Shown in pieces: positions 1 through 9,781 of a stretch of 64,000 nt of DNA (positions within the stretch are counted from its first letter, which is position 1; the number at the start of each line of letters is the position of its first letter). A program made the position numbers and the translations under genes. The notes beneath the pieces are model-generated. The model was not told the origin of the DNA, searched no databases, and saw only the letters and a program-made list of their open reading frames with translations. The DNA is taken from positions 744,001-808,000 of the forward strand of contig CAVSJF010000007.1 of NCBI GenBank assembly GCA_963728155.1, read 5' to 3'. This DNA is from JACVRW01 sp963728155 (GTDB lineage: Bacteria; Actinomycetota; Thermoleophilia; Solirubrobacterales; Thermoleophilaceae).

Positions 1-2387
1 GGTAGGTAGGACATCAGGATGTGCTTGCCCACCGACGGCCCCGCGCCTGCGCTGGTCACGAACGAGCGGCGCCCGTGGGCGTCGGTCAGAGGAGAGCCGT
101 CGCGGCCGAGCACCGGCTCGCCGCCCAGCATGAAGCGCGGAGGGCCGCCGTTGACGCTGTGCTCGTCCACCGTCAGCGTGCAGAGAACGGCTGCGGGCTC
201 GGTCTCGCGGTGGCCCACGTAGGGCTCCTTGCCCACGAAGTCCTGCTCCTTGACCTTGCCCCAGGCCATGCCGGCCTCCACCACGTTGTACTCGCCGTCG
301 AGCTCGAACCCGAAGGCGCGGTAGCACTTCTCCAACCGCCCGGTCGTCCCGTACACGCCGATCCCGGCAGGCACCACGCCGTGCGGCCCGCCCGCCTCCC
401 AGACGATGTCCCAGAGCTTCGCGCCCTGCTCGATCGGCACGTACAGCTCCCAGCCGAGGTCGCCCACGTAGGAGATGCGGGAGGCGTGCACGCGGAGCGA
501 TCCCATCTCGATCGTGGCGCAGGTGGCGAAGGGGAAGCCCTCATTGGACAGGTCGGCGCCGGTGGTGCTCGCCAAGATGTCGCGCGCCCGCGGGCCCCAC
601 AGCCCGAGCGTGCACCAGCTCGAGGTGAGGTCGAAGATCTGCGCGCTGCCGTCCACGGGCAGGTGGTCGGCGAACCACTTGAGGTCGGCCATGCCGTGGG
701 CGCCGCCGGTGACCACGCGGAAGTGCTCGTCGCCGAGGCGCATGATCGTGAGGTCGGAGCGAAAGCCGCCGCGCGTGGTGAGCACCGGGGTGTAGACGAC
801 ACGGCCCACCTTCACGTCCATCTGGCGCACCGCCACGCGCTGCACGCCTTCGAGCGCGCCGGGGCCCACGATGTCGAAGATGCAGAACGCCGTGAGATCG
901 AACATCGCCGCGCGATCGCGCATGGCCAGGTGCTCGGCGTTGATGATCGGCGACCACCAGCGCGAGTCCCACTCCGCCTCGCGCCCGTTGACCGACGCGC
1001 CGTAGTCCTCCAAGAGGCCGCGGTTGGACTCGTACCAGTGGGGCCGTTCCCAGCCCGCCGCCTCGTAGAACACGGCCTCGAGCTGCTCCTCGCGGGCGTT
1101 GAAGGGCGAGAGCCGCACCTGGCGGTTCGATCCCCACTGCTCGCCCGGGTGCACGATGCCGTAGGTCTTGTTGAAGCCCTCCGCCGCGCGTGCCCTCACG
1201 TGCGCGGTGCTCTTCTGGTGCTCGTAGAAGCGGGCGATGTCCGACGCCTGCAGGTCGATCTCGGGCTCGCCCTCGACCATCCATTCGGCCACCGCGCGAC
1301 CCACGCCGGGCCCTTCCTTGACCCACACCGCCGCCGCCGACCACAGGCCGCCGACCTCGGGCGTCTCGCCCAGGATCGGCTGTCCGTCCGGGGTGAGCGA
1401 GAGCAGCCCGTTGATGGCGTACTTGATGCCCACCGACTCGTCGCCCACGATCTCCGGCATCAGCTCGAGCGCGTGCTCCATCTGCACCACGAAGTCGTCC
1501 TCGGTGAAGGGCAGCTCGGTGGGCGAGAGCGCCGACTCCTCGATCGAGGGAATCTCGTCGGGGTCGTGCAGGATCGGCCGGTGGGCGTACGAGCCGACCT
1601 CGAGCCCGCTGCCGTCCTGGCGCTCGTACATGTTGGTGTCCATGTCGCGCACGATCGGGAAGTCGATCGCGCTCTTCGCATCGGCGAAATGGGGCACCGG
1701 GCCTATGTCGATCATCTGGTGGACCGCGGGGGTGAGCGGGATCGACGCGCCGGCCATGCGCGCCACGCGCGGGCTCCAGACACCGCAGCAGATGACGACG
1801 GTGTCGGTCTCGAAGTCGCCGCGGTCGGTGCGCACGCGCCTCACCCGGCCGCCCTCCACGTCGATGCCGAGCACCTCGGTGTTGGCCGACACCGTGAGCG
1901 CTCCCGCCTCCTGCGCGCGCTCGCGCATGAGCGTGCCGGCGCGCAGCGAGTCGACCACCGATACGGCGGGCGAGTAGAAGCCGCCGATGATCACGCTCTC
2001 GTCGATGAAGGGCACCAGCTCCTTGATCTCGGCCGGGGTGACCAGCGACACCGGCTCGATCCCCCACGACGCCGCGGAGGACATGCGCCGGCGCAGCTCC
2101 TCCATCCGCTCCTCGGTGCGCGCCACCTCGATGCCGCCGCAGGTGGTGGTCACGCCGAGCTCGTCGTACTGGCGCATCGAATCGAGCGTCAGCGCGGTCA
2201 TCTCGCGCGAGTGATCGACGGGGAAGATGAAGTTCGAGGCGTGCCCGGTGGAGCCGCCCGGGTTGGGCAGCGGCCCCTTGTCCACGAGCACGAGATCGGT
2301 CCAGCCGAGCCGGGCCAGGTGGTGTACGAGGCTGTTACCGACGATGCCGGCGCCGATCACGACGGCGCGAGCCTTTGAGTTTTCCAC
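1..2387 (-). CDS. Dimethylglycine oxidase/sarcosine dehydrogenase-like FAD protein with GcvT domain (partial, 3' end off window)
   Basis: One frame is open from a GTG at 2387 to the window edge (795 codons). The N-terminus has the FAD dinucleotide motif GAGIVGNS (residues ~11-18). It is followed by GSTGHASNF, which matches the GSTxHA segment whose His carries covalent FAD in dimethylglycine oxidase and sarcosine dehydrogenase. Residues ~1-430 are the DAO-type oxidoreductase. The remainder is a GcvT/aminomethyltransferase-like folate domain, including a stretch like VHASRISYVGDLGWELYVP. Family members oxidatively demethylate N-methyl amines and pass the one-carbon unit to tetrahydrofolate. It is divergent from the gene at 2471 and shares the palindrome at 2425-2436, which lies 37 nt upstream. 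The substrate (dimethylglycine, sarcosine or another) is not settled by sequence. Family lengths near 810-850 aa suggest only a short C-terminus is missing. Confidence 0.85.
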   Translation of the reverse strand, partial: MENSKARAVVIGAGIVGNSLVHHLARLGWTDLVLVDKGPLPNPGGSTGHASNFIFPVDHSREMTALTLDSMRQYDELGVTTTCGGIEVARTEERMEELRRRMSSAASWGIEPVSLVTPAEIKELVPFIDESVIIGGFYSPAVSVVDSLRAGTLMRERAQEAGALTVSANTEVLGIDVEGGRVRRVRTDRGDFETDTVVICCGVWSPRVARMAGASIPLTPAVHQMIDIGPVPHFADAKSAIDFPIVRDMDTNMYERQDGSGLEVGSYAHRPILHDPDEIPSIEESALSPTELPFTEDDFVVQMEHALELMPEIVGDESVGIKYAINGLLSLTPDGQPILGETPEVGGLWSAAAVWVKEGPGVGRAVAEWMVEGEPEIDLQASDIARFYEHQKSTAHVRARAAEGFNKTYGIVHPGEQWGSNRQVRLSPFNAREEQLEAVFYEAAGWERPHWYESNRGLLEDYGASVNGREAEWDSRWWSPIINAEHLAMRDRAAMFDLTAFCIFDIVGPGALEGVQRVAVRQMDVKVGRVVYTPVLTTRGGFRSDLTIMRLGDEHFRVVTGGAHGMADLKWFADHLPVDGSAQIFDLTSSWCTLGLWGPRARDILASTTGADLSNEGFPFATCATIEMGSLRVHASRISYVGDLGWELYVPIEQGAKLWDIVWEAGGPHGVVPAGIGVYGTTGRLEKCYRAFGFELDGEYNVVEAGMAWGKVKEQDFVGKEPYVGHRETEPAAVLCTLTVDEHSVNGGPPRFMLGGEPVLGRDGSPLTDAHGRRSFVTSAGAGPSVGKHILMSYL

Positions 2388-2424
2388 CGAGGGTCACCTC
2401 GCGGGTTGGAAGCGGGCGGACGGT

Positions 2425-2436
2425 CTGATATATCAC
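2425..2436. promoter_or_regulatory. Palindromic operator or symmetric extended -10 element, copy 1
   Basis: CTGATATATCAC contains the perfect 10-bp palindrome TGATATATCA (2426-2435) in a very GC-rich background. It lies in the divergent gap, 37 nt before the GTG at 2387 and 34 nt before the ATG at 2471. A second copy is at 3113-3124. It could be a regulator operator (GntR-like sites are palindromes of this size). Because TGnTATAtT reads on both strands, it could also be a bidirectional extended -10. Confidence 0.6.
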
Positions 2437-2470
2437 ACCTGTGCACTCAGCGCAGGAGCTCCGCAGCTCG

Positions 2471-3096
2471 ATGTTCGAGATCGAAGTGGACGGCCGGCGT
2501 GCCCGCCTGGAGGAGCTGTTCGAGGGCTTTACCGAGCACGACCGCCTGGGCCTCGTGTTGAGCCGGCCCTGCGGCGCCATCGGGGCCAGCGCCCTAATCA
2601 CGGCCGCGGTCACCGCCTTCTACGACGTCCAGCGCCGGCGCGCGGCCGGACTTCTTCATCTACCCCGACTACTACCTCTTTCACGTCGGCCGTCAGCTCG
2701 GCGACCACGGCTGGCTGGACATCTGGCCCCCGCGCAAGGAGGTGGTGGTTGGAGAGGAGCCCCAGCAGGTGCTCGAGGCGATCGTCGACCGCGGGATCAC
2801 CCGGCTCGTGGTGGAGGACGGCGACCCCGCCGAGGCGGCGCTGGACGACGAGGACCTGGCCAGCGTGCGCTCGTGCATCGTCACATGTCTGGCCTACTCG
2901 GCGTCCGGGCGTGTGGCCGACGGCGACGTCCAGCATCGCCGGCAACCAGGTGGTCGAGGGCTACGTGGACACCGTTCTGGAGCACTCGAAGGCGACGGGG
3001 GAGCGGAACCGCGACGAGCTCATGGAGGAGGGCGTCCCGGTGGAGACGTACCGCCGAGTCGAGCTCGATGAGGCACTCACCTTGCTGGCGGTTTGA
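2471..3096 (+). CDS. Unrecognised ~208-aa protein, frame broken twice
   Basis: I do not recognise this family. Coding starts at ATG 2471 (an in-frame GTG at 2441 is possible) and ends in DEALTLLAV before a stop at 3094-3096. Continuous protein is recovered only by shifting frame near 2640, where the sequence becomes PDFFIYPDYYLFHVGRQLG, and near 2928, where an extra C in gacgtccagc precedes IAGNQVVEGYVDTVLEHS. The recovered protein is acidic and soluble, with no signal peptide or membrane segment. It sits between two demethylase-type genes that share the TGATATATCA element, so a role in the same pathway (assembly, sensing or an accessory activity) is plausible but unproven. Confidence 0.6.
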
Positions 3097-3112
3097 CCCA
3101 AGCCCCGGCGAA

Positions 3113-3124
3113 CTGATATATCAG
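3113..3124. promoter_or_regulatory. Palindromic operator or symmetric extended -10 element, copy 2
   Basis: CTGATATATCAG is a perfect 12-bp palindrome. Its last base is 37 nt before the TTG start at 3162, the same distance that separates copy 1 from the GTG at 2387. Identical placement suggests that both genes answer to one regulator or share one promoter type. Confidence 0.62.
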
Positions 3125-3161
3125 CCCTCTTGCCCCGCACGTAGACCGGAAGGAACGACCC

Positions 3162-4367
3162 TTGGCACAGGTGAACGAAAACCCGGGCGTACTGCTCTAC
3201 CCCCGGATCAAGAAGTCGCCGTACTTCTACGCGTCGCGCCGCCACGGCGTGCAGCTGTACAGCACCTACAACCACCGCTATCACCCGCGCCACTACGGCG
3301 ACCCGGTCGAGGAGTACTGGCAGCTGCTCAACGGCGTGACCCTGTGGGACGTGGGCGGGGCCGAGCGGCAGATCGAGATCAGCGGGCCGGACGCCTTCGA
3401 CTTCACCAATCTGATCGTCGCGCGCGACCTCAACAAGTGCCAGGTCGAGCAGTGCAAGTACGTCTTCAACACCTTGCCCGACGGCGGGATCATCAACGAT
3501 CCCGTGCTGCTGCGGGTGGAGGAGAACCGCTTCTGGCTCTCGCTCGCCGACAGCGACGTGGAGCTCTGGGCGCGCGGGGTGGCGTACGGCAACGACTACG
3601 ACGTGACGGTGAAGGAGATCGACGTCGGTCCCCTGCAGGTGCAGGGACCCAAGTCGAAGGACGTGATGGTGGATCTCTTCGGCGAGGACATCCTGGAGAT
3701 CCCCTACTACTTCATGCGCCCCTTCGAGGTCGACGGCATGAACGTGCTCGTGTCGCGAACGGGCTATACGGCCGAGCTGGGCTACGAGATCTACCTCTAC
3801 GAGGCGAGCAAGAACGGCGTCAAGCTGTGGGACGCGGTGCTCGAGGCGGGCAAGCCCCACGACCTCTCGGTGATCGGCCCGTGCCACATCCGCCGCATCG
3901 AGGGAGGAATCCTCGCGCTGGGCTGCGACATGTGGTTCGACACGAACCCGTACGAGGTGGGCATGGGCTATGACTGGATGGTCGACCTCGAGCAGGGCGC
4001 CGACTTCATCGGCAAGGACGCCCTGCACAAGATCAAGGAGGAAGGCCCGAAGCGCCAGCTGATCGGAGTGGAGATCGAGGGGGCGAACCTCGGGTCGTTC
4101 AACGACGGCGCGATGATCGACGTGTTCGGTGTCCACAAGGACGGCGCGCGAATCGGAGAGGTGACCTCCGCCTGCTGGTCTCCGCGCCTGGAGAAGAACA
4201 TCGGCTTCGCGATGGTGCCGACCGAGCACTCCGAGCTCGGCAACGAGTTCGAGATCGAGAAGCCGGACGAGACGGTTGGCGCCGTGGTGGTGGAGAAGCC
4301 GTTCGTCGATCCCGAGAAGGAGACCCCCAAGCAGGAGGTCACGGCGGGCGCCGCCGACCCCTCCTGA
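3162..4367 (+). CDS. GcvT-family aminomethyltransferase, DmdA-like demethylase
   Basis: This is an intact 401-aa protein with a TTG start and AAGGA about 9 nt upstream. It has the GcvT/YgfZ fold throughout. From memory it resembles DMSP demethylase DmdA in several stretches: YNHRYHP near residue 35, GVTLWDVGGAERQIEISGPDA near 55-75, and IINDPVLLRVEENRFWLSLADSDVELW near 110-135 (quoted in part). Such enzymes move a methyl group from a sulfonium, amine or ether to tetrahydrofolate. The flanking FAD-GcvT oxidase and GMC oxidoreductase suggest betaine, choline or DMSP-type substrates. The C-terminal tail (residues ~375-401) is acidic and Lys-rich and looks disordered. Substrate assignment needs phylogeny; other GcvT demethylases (LigM type) are an alternative. 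Confidence 0.75.
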   Translation: MAQVNENPGVLLYPRIKKSPYFYASRRHGVQLYSTYNHRYHPRHYGDPVEEYWQLLNGVTLWDVGGAERQIEISGPDAFDFTNLIVARDLNKCQVEQCKYVFNTLPDGGIINDPVLLRVEENRFWLSLADSDVELWARGVAYGNDYDVTVKEIDVGPLQVQGPKSKDVMVDLFGEDILEIPYYFMRPFEVDGMNVLVSRTGYTAELGYEIYLYEASKNGVKLWDAVLEAGKPHDLSVIGPCHIRRIEGGILALGCDMWFDTNPYEVGMGYDWMVDLEQGADFIGKDALHKIKEEGPKRQLIGVEIEGANLGSFNDGAMIDVFGVHKDGARIGEVTSACWSPRLEKNIGFAMVPTEHSELGNEFEIEKPDETVGAVVVEKPFVDPEKETPKQEVTAGAADPS

Positions 4368-4396
4368 GCACCGCCGTCCACGTCCTCTCGGGGGCG

Positions 4397-5156
4397 TTGG
4401 CGGAGGAGCGGCGCAGTGAGCTGATCTTCGGCGGGGACCTGCTGGTGTTCAAGCGGGTCCCCGCGCTCGTGGAGGCGGCCGCGGTGGGCGACGAGCTGAT
4501 CCCGGCCGCGCCTGGCGAGGACGAGATCGGCGAGATTCAAGCCCGCTTCACGCAGGACGCCCGGATCGAGCGCCTCATGCGCGAGGCGCTCGAGCAGGTC
4601 GGCGTCGTCCGCACCGAACGTACTGGGACCGGCCCAGCTGCGGATCGTCCCGCCGCGCTCCGAACGCGGCGTCGGGACGCTCGGCTTTCACCGCGATACC
4701 TGGGGGTCCAACCTGCTCGCCAGGCGAACTGGTGGCTGCCGCTGCGGCCGCTCACGAGCGAGCGGACGATCGCCTTCTATCCGGAGTACTGGTCGAAGCC
4801 GCTCGCCAACACGAGCGCGAGCTGGAGCCTCTCCGAGGTCGTCGAGCGCCGCCGGGCGGGAAAGCCCGTGGCGAGCTCGTCCCGGAGCCCGCCGAGCCGG
4901 TCGACACCGGCTCGGAGCTGAGGATGGTGATCGAGCCCGGCGACCTGCTCTGCTTCTCCGGCGCGCACCTCCACGCGACGTGCCCAACACGTCCGCTGAG
5001 GCACGGGTGAGCGTGGAGCTGCGAACCGTCAACCGCGACGATTTCGAGCAGGGCCGCGGCGCGCCGGAGCTCGACGGGCGACGCTCCCGAGCGGCCGCTC
5101 CACTGGTTTCACTCGATGGTGGACGGCAAACCCCTGAATGGAGATGATGCGCAGGT
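4397..5156 (+). CDS. 2-oxoglutarate/Fe(II) oxygenase-like protein, heavily frameshifted
   Basis: The first frame opens at TTG 4397 and stays coherent to about 4620 (GGDLLVFKRVPALVEAA). After shifts near 4622, 4718, 4868, 4985 and 5085 the protein continues. LGFHRDTWGSN supplies the HxD of a double-stranded beta-helix oxygenase. GDLLCFSGAHLHATCP supplies the distal His. ARVSVELRT supplies the usual Arg for 2-oxoglutarate. This layout fits phytanoyl-CoA-dioxygenase/ectoine-hydroxylase-like enzymes, which hydroxylate or demethylate small molecules. The 3' end is unclear because of the shifts, and I place it just before the ATG at 5157. It probably shares a transcript with its neighbours. Confidence 0.5.
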
Positions 5157-6834
5157 ATGGACACCTCGTACGACTTCATCATCGTCGGCGGCGGCTCGGC
5201 CGGCTGCGTGCTCGCCAACCGCCTCTCGCGCGGATCCGGCCAACCGCGTGCTCGTGCTCGAGGCGGGGCGCCGGACTGGTCGTGGGACGTGTTCATCCAC
5301 ATGCCGGCCGCGCTCGCCTTCCCGATCGGCAGCCGCTTCTACGACTGGAAGTACGAGTCGGAGCCCGAGCCGCACATGGGCGGCCGGCGCATCTATCACG
5401 CGCGCGGCAAGGTGCTCGGCGGCTCGTGCAGCGTCAACGGCATGATCTTCCAGCGGGGCAACCCGCTCGACTACGAGCGCTGGGCCTCGGGCGAGGGGAT
5501 GGGCACGTGGGACCACGCCCACTGCCTGCCCTATTTCAAGCGCATGGAGACCTGCCTGGCCGCGGCGCCCGACGATCCCTTCCGCGGCCACGACGGCCCG
5601 CTGGTGCTCGAGCGCGGTCCGGCCACGCGGCCCGCTCTTCGACGCCTTCTTCGCCGCCGTCCAGGAGGCGGGCTACCCGCTCACCGCCGACGTGAACGGC
5701 TATCGCCAGGAGGGGTTCGCCGCCTTCGACCGCAACGTCCACAAGGGCAGGCGGCTGTCGCTTCGCAGGCCTACCTGCATCCGGTGATGGAGCCGCCCAA
5801 CCTCACGGTCGAGACCTTCGCCCTGACCACGAAGATCCTGTTCGACGGCTCGCGGGCGATCGGCGTGGAGTACGCGCGGCCCGGCCGGCGCACGCGCCAG
5901 GTGAAGGGCGGCGAGGTGATCCTCTGTGGCGGCGCGATCAACTCGCCGCAGCTCCTGCAGCTCTCCGGCGTGGGCGCGGCATCCGAGCTGCGCGCGCTCG
6001 ACATCGAGGTGATCACGACCTGCCCGGGGTGGGGGAGAACCTCCAGGACCACCTCGAGGTCTACGTGCAGCACTCGACGCCCAGCCGATGTCGATGGCGC
6101 CGCTACTTCGCGATGAAGAACCGCCCCAAGGTGGGCGCCGAGTGGCTGCTGCGAAAGTCGGGCCCGGGCGCCACCAACCACTTCGAGGCCGGCGGCTTCA
6201 TCCGCTGCAACGAAGAGGTCGAGTACCCCAACCTCATGTACCACTTCCTGCCCATCGCGGTTCGCTACGACGGCACGCTGCCGCCCGGCGGGGGCGGGCA
6301 CGGCTACCAGGTGCACGTGGGGCCGATGTACTCCGACGTGCGCGGCACGGTGCAAGATCGTCGACCCGATCCGCGCAAGCACCCGGCGTTGCGCTTCAAC
6401 TACCTCTCGACCGAGAACGACCGCCGGGAGTGGATCGAGGCGATCCACAAGACGCGCGAGATCCTGTCGCGCCGGCCTTCGCGGCGTTCAGCGGCGGCGA
6501 GCTGTCACCGGGCGCGGAGGTGGACACCGACGAGCAGATCCTCGAATGGGTGGCCAAGGACGCCGAGACCGCTCTCCACCCCTCCTGCACTGCCGCATGG
6601 GCACCGACGACATGGCGGTGACCGACCCGAGAGCCATGCGCGTGCACGGGACCGAGGGCCTGCGGGTGGTGGACGCGTCGGTGTTCCCCTACGTGACCAA
6701 CGGCAACATCTACGCGCCGGTGATGATGACGCGCGGAGAAGGCGGCCGACCTGATCCTCGGCAACACGCCGCTGGCGGCCGAGCACGTGGAGTTCTACCG
6801 TCACCGCCGGCCGCGGCCGTCGTTCAGTAGTTAA
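5157..6834 (+). CDS. GMC oxidoreductase, choline dehydrogenase-like, frameshifted
   Basis: This is a flavoprotein of the glucose-methanol-choline family. From ATG 5157 the FAD motif IIVGGGSAGCVLANRLS appears, then the GMC signature region HARGKVLGGSCSVNGM near 5400. Later come PGVGENLQDHLEVYV near 6030 and the C-terminal LRVVDASVFPYVTNGNIYAP near 6665. The protein is recovered only across about nine one-base shifts (near 5229, 5630, 5752, 6015, 6075, 6110, 6355, 6475 and 6745). A stop in the last frame is at 6832-6834. Expected length is about 550 aa. BetA-type members oxidise choline to betaine aldehyde, which would fit the demethylase genes upstream, but the family oxidises many alcohols. 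Confidence 0.72.
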
Positions 6835-6866
6835 AGCCTCATCGCCCAGTGTCGATCACCGGGCAA

Positions 6867-7401
6867 ATGCGACGACTGAGCCGGCATTCTCCTACGCCAA
6901 CCGCGGGCCACCCTGGCCCTCTTCCTCGCCCTCGGCGGCGGTGCCTACGCCGCGGTGAAGATCGGCACCAAGGACATCAGGAACGGCGCGGTCACGAGCG
7001 CTAAGGTCAAGAACCGCTCGCTGGCGCTCCGCGACTTCAAGCGGCCCGCCTCGCTGCAAGGCAAGACCGGGGCGGCAGGACCTCAGGGGATTGCCGGCCC
7101 GCAGGGACCAAAGGGACCCGTGGACGCGAAGTACTGGGCGGTCTACCGCGACGGGCTCGATCGCTCCAGTCCCGGCGTAAGTCTTGTCGCCGTGAATCCA
7201 AGCTCGATCGTGCTGCAGTTCGATTCCCCCGCTGAGGCAGTGTGCCTGGGTGGTCGGCACTGGCAATACGGACGCCAGTCCCTCGCCCGACACACTCATG
7301 GGTGTTTCCTCCGCGGATGCGGCCCGCAATGACCGCCTGATCATCAGGGCCACCAACCTCAACGGAACGCCGGCACTCCCGCCTTCCACTGGCCGTTGTA
7401 A
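6867..7401 (+). CDS. Secreted protein with short collagen-like repeat, frameshifted
   Basis: Coding starts at ATG 6867 (MRRLSRHS). After an extra G near 6902 it enters a hydrophobic signal segment (LALFLALGGGAYAAV). A charged stretch, IGTKDIRNGAVTSAKVKNRS, then leads to a Gly-X-Y run of about five triplets near 7067-7120. A further shift near 7240 is needed to continue into VVGTGNTDASPSPDTLMG. The probable end is the TAA at 7399-7401; another frame runs to 7456. Secreted proteins of this design are frequent in Solirubrobacterales-type genomes, and their function is unknown. It is convergent with the amine oxidase. Confidence 0.55.
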
Positions 7402-8711
7402 GGCCAGCGCCGCGGCGGCGGCCGAGGAGCCCGTCCGCACCGCTCCCTCCATGTAGCCGCACACCCACTGGTCCGAGCCGCAGACGTAGAAGGGCGGCTC
7501 GTGGGTTCCGTGCAGCGGGCCCACGGCCATCACGTCACCCGGTCGCCACGAGGTGATGTAGCCGCGCGTCCACGGGATCGGAGCCCCAGCGCCGCAGGAA
7601 GAAGGCCTGCAGCTCGCGCGCCCGCTCGCCGAACGCCGCCACCATCTCCTCGAGCAGCGTCTCCTCCAGCTCGGCCTCCGGCGTGGCCAGGAACGGGCCG
7701 AAGCGCTCCGGCGGCACGAGCGCCGACATGATCCCCTCGCGCTGTGTCCAGGTGCCGCCGATCAGGCCGGTCTCCGCGTAGACGTCGCCGTTCTGGCCCT
7801 GTGCCTCCCAGAACGAGTCCGCCCACACGAACACCGGCTTGGCCACCAGCGCATTCTTCTGGCGGCCCAGCGAGTCCATCCGCTCGCGTGACACCCCGTC
7901 GACCTGTACGTGGCGCAGCGGGCCGACCGGCAGCGCGCAGACCACCGCCTCGCTCTCGAAGCGCTCGCCGGTGGCGGTGGTGACCGAGCAGCCGGCGCGG
8001 TCGATCCGCATGCGGGTCACGGGGGTGGAGTAGCGGATGCGGTGGCCGAGCTCGGCGGCCACGCGCAGCGGGACCGTGGCCGAGCCCTCGGCCACGCGCT
8101 GGCACTCCCACACGTCGTAGTCGTAGAAGCCGTGTGCGCCGGCGGCGGCCTCCTTGCGCAGGTCCGAGAGCAGCGAGGTGCGCTCGTTGGACTCGGCGGC
8201 CAGGGCGCCGGCAACCAGCTCGCGCGCGCGGACGACGTTGCGGGTGGCGCCCTGGGAGCGCAGCCAGGCGGACACCGAGACCGAGTCCAGCTCGCGCGCA
8301 CGCGCGTGCGACCAGGGATCGGCGGGATCCAGCGACTGCGCGAGGCGCGCGAACGCCGCCTCCACCTGCTCGTAGCTGCGGCGGTCCTCGTCGTCGAAGA
8401 ACGGAAAGCCCTCGCCCACGAGGCGTCGCCATCGGCGAGCAGAAAGGTCTCCTCGCCCGGCAGCGAGGGGAAGCCCGGCACGATCGTCAGCCCCAGCTCC
8501 TCGACCAGTCGGCGTAGGCCGTGTGGAACGGCGCGACCACCTCGCCGCCGAGCTGGACCAGGCGGCCGTCGGCGAGCTCGGTCTGCTCCACGCGTCCGCC
8601 GGGGCGCGCGCGGGCCTCGAGCACCACGACGTCGGCGCCGCCCTTCGCCAGCCCCCGCGCCGCCGTAAGGCCCGCCAGGCCGGCGCCCACAACCACCATG
8701 TCGTGTCGCAT
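7392..8711 (-). CDS. Flavin-containing amine oxidase (MAO family), frameshifted
   Basis: The start is ATG 8711, giving MRHDMVVVGAGLAGLTAARG. That is the FAD-binding GxGxxG, followed by VVLEARARPGGRVEQTEL. After shifts near 8508 and 8430 a long middle frame (to about 7560) carries the substrate domain. After one more shift the C-terminus reads VCGSDQWVCGYMEGAVRTGS, the conserved amine-oxidase end that contacts FAD. The exact stop is uncertain because it meets the convergent gene around 7360-7400. The family oxidatively deaminates amines with release of H2O2 and ammonia; the substrate is unknown. There is no signal peptide. Confidence 0.75.
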
Positions 8712-8748
8712 GTCCGGAGTTATATGCCGCCGCCTAGAGTCTTCGCGC

Positions 8749-9421
8749 GTGGACACCCAGGTCGAGGAATCAACGTTCGCCGACGGCGTTCGCGCCGGGG
8801 TCCCCTACGCGGTCGCGGGCTTCATGCTCGCGATCTCCTTCGGAGTGGTCGCCCAGGAAGCCGGGTTCTCGGAGATTGCGGCGATCGTCTTCTCGGCGAT
8901 CGTGTTCGCCGGCTCGGCCCAGTTCGCCGCCGTGGCAATCATCGCCCAGGGCGGGACCGCCGGGGCAGTGGTGGTGGCCGCCGCGCTGGTCAACTCGCGT
9001 TTCCTGCCGATGGGTGCGGCGCTCGGGCCCTCCCTGCGCGGTGGCGCGGTCAGTCGCGCGGCGCAGGGCCAGGCGGTGATCGACGCGTCGTGGGCGCTCG
9101 CCGCGCGGGGCGACGGCAGCTTCGACCGCATGATGCTCTTCGGCTCGTCGGCGATCGGGTACTGCGCGTGGACTCTGGGCACGATCGCCGGTGCGATCTG
9201 GGGAGAAGCTCGGTGACCCCGAGGCGCTCGGGCTGGACGCGATATTCCCCGCGTTCTTCGTGGCCCTGCTGCTGCTCGAGATGAAGAGCCGGCGCGCGAT
9301 CGGGGTCGCGGCCCTGGGCGCGCTGATCGCCCTGGCGCTGGTGCCGGTGGCGCCGGCCGGGGTGCCGGTGATGGTGGCCAGCGTGGCATCGCTGGTGGGT
9401 CTGCACCGCAGGGCAACATGA
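8749..9421 (+). CDS. azlC: AzlC-type branched-chain amino acid exporter subunit, one frameshift
   Basis: This is the membrane subunit of the AzlCD exporter. It starts at GTG 8749 (VDTQVEESTFADGVRAGVP). Helices with AGFMLAISFGVVAQEAGFS and the signature region SAQFAAVAIIAQGG follow. An extra base near 9203 throws the frame to an early TGA. The conserved LGDPEALGLDAIFPAFFVAL and the last helices continue in the next frame to the TGA at 9419-9421. That stop overlaps the azlD ATG (ATGA), so the two are translationally coupled. Expected length is about 223 aa. Confidence 0.82.
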
Positions 9422-9726
9422 GCACCATCGCGCTCGCGATCGCCGGCTGCGCGTTGGTCACGGCGGCGATCAAGGCCGTCGGCCCGGTGGCGCTGGGCGG
9501 GCGCGAGCTGCCCGACCGGCTGACCGGAGTGATCGCCCTCATGGCGCCCGCCGTGCTGGCGGCGCTGGTGGTGACGGCGGCGCTGGCCGACGCCGACGAG
9601 TGGGCGATCGGCCCCGACACGGCGGGCGTGGCCGCGGGCGCGCTCGTGGCCTGGCGCACCGAGTCGGTGGTGGGCTGTGTGGTGGTGGCGGCGGGCGTGA
9701 CCGCGCTGCTGCGCGCCGTGTCCTGA
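9418..9726 (+). CDS. azlD: AzlD family small exporter subunit
   Basis: This is an intact 102-aa protein with four hydrophobic helices (roughly residues 2-20, 33-58, 66-82 and 83-100). It starts inside the stop of azlC. AzlD is the small partner of AzlC in export of branched-chain amino acids and analogues. Its size and position immediately after azlC make the call secure. Confidence 0.85.
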   Translation: MSTIALAIAGCALVTAAIKAVGPVALGGRELPDRLTGVIALMAPAVLAALVVTAALADADEWAIGPDTAGVAAGALVAWRTESVVGCVVVAAGVTALLRAVS

Positions 9727-9781
9727 GCGCGCCGTGACAGCTTGCCGGACCGCGCGTAGTAGGCGCATGTACGCTCATCCC

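Noticed and set aside
21..2378. 785-codon open frame on the + strand
   Set aside because: It is the antisense shadow of the dimethylglycine-oxidase-like gene; its product is low-complexity Ala/Arg/Val/His-rich and has no family motif, whereas the opposite strand has FAD and GcvT motifs.
5157..6834. Real pseudogene status of the GMC oxidoreductase
   Set aside because: The many one-base shifts leave all conserved motifs intact and the same error pattern affects unrelated neighbours, so sequencing error is more likely than decay.
6892..7533. 213-codon leftward frame ending at 6892 as the true C-terminus of the amine oxidase
   Set aside because: Family sequence ends near 7395 after GYMEGAVRTGS; the remainder is antisense to the collagen-like gene, implying a base error near the stop.
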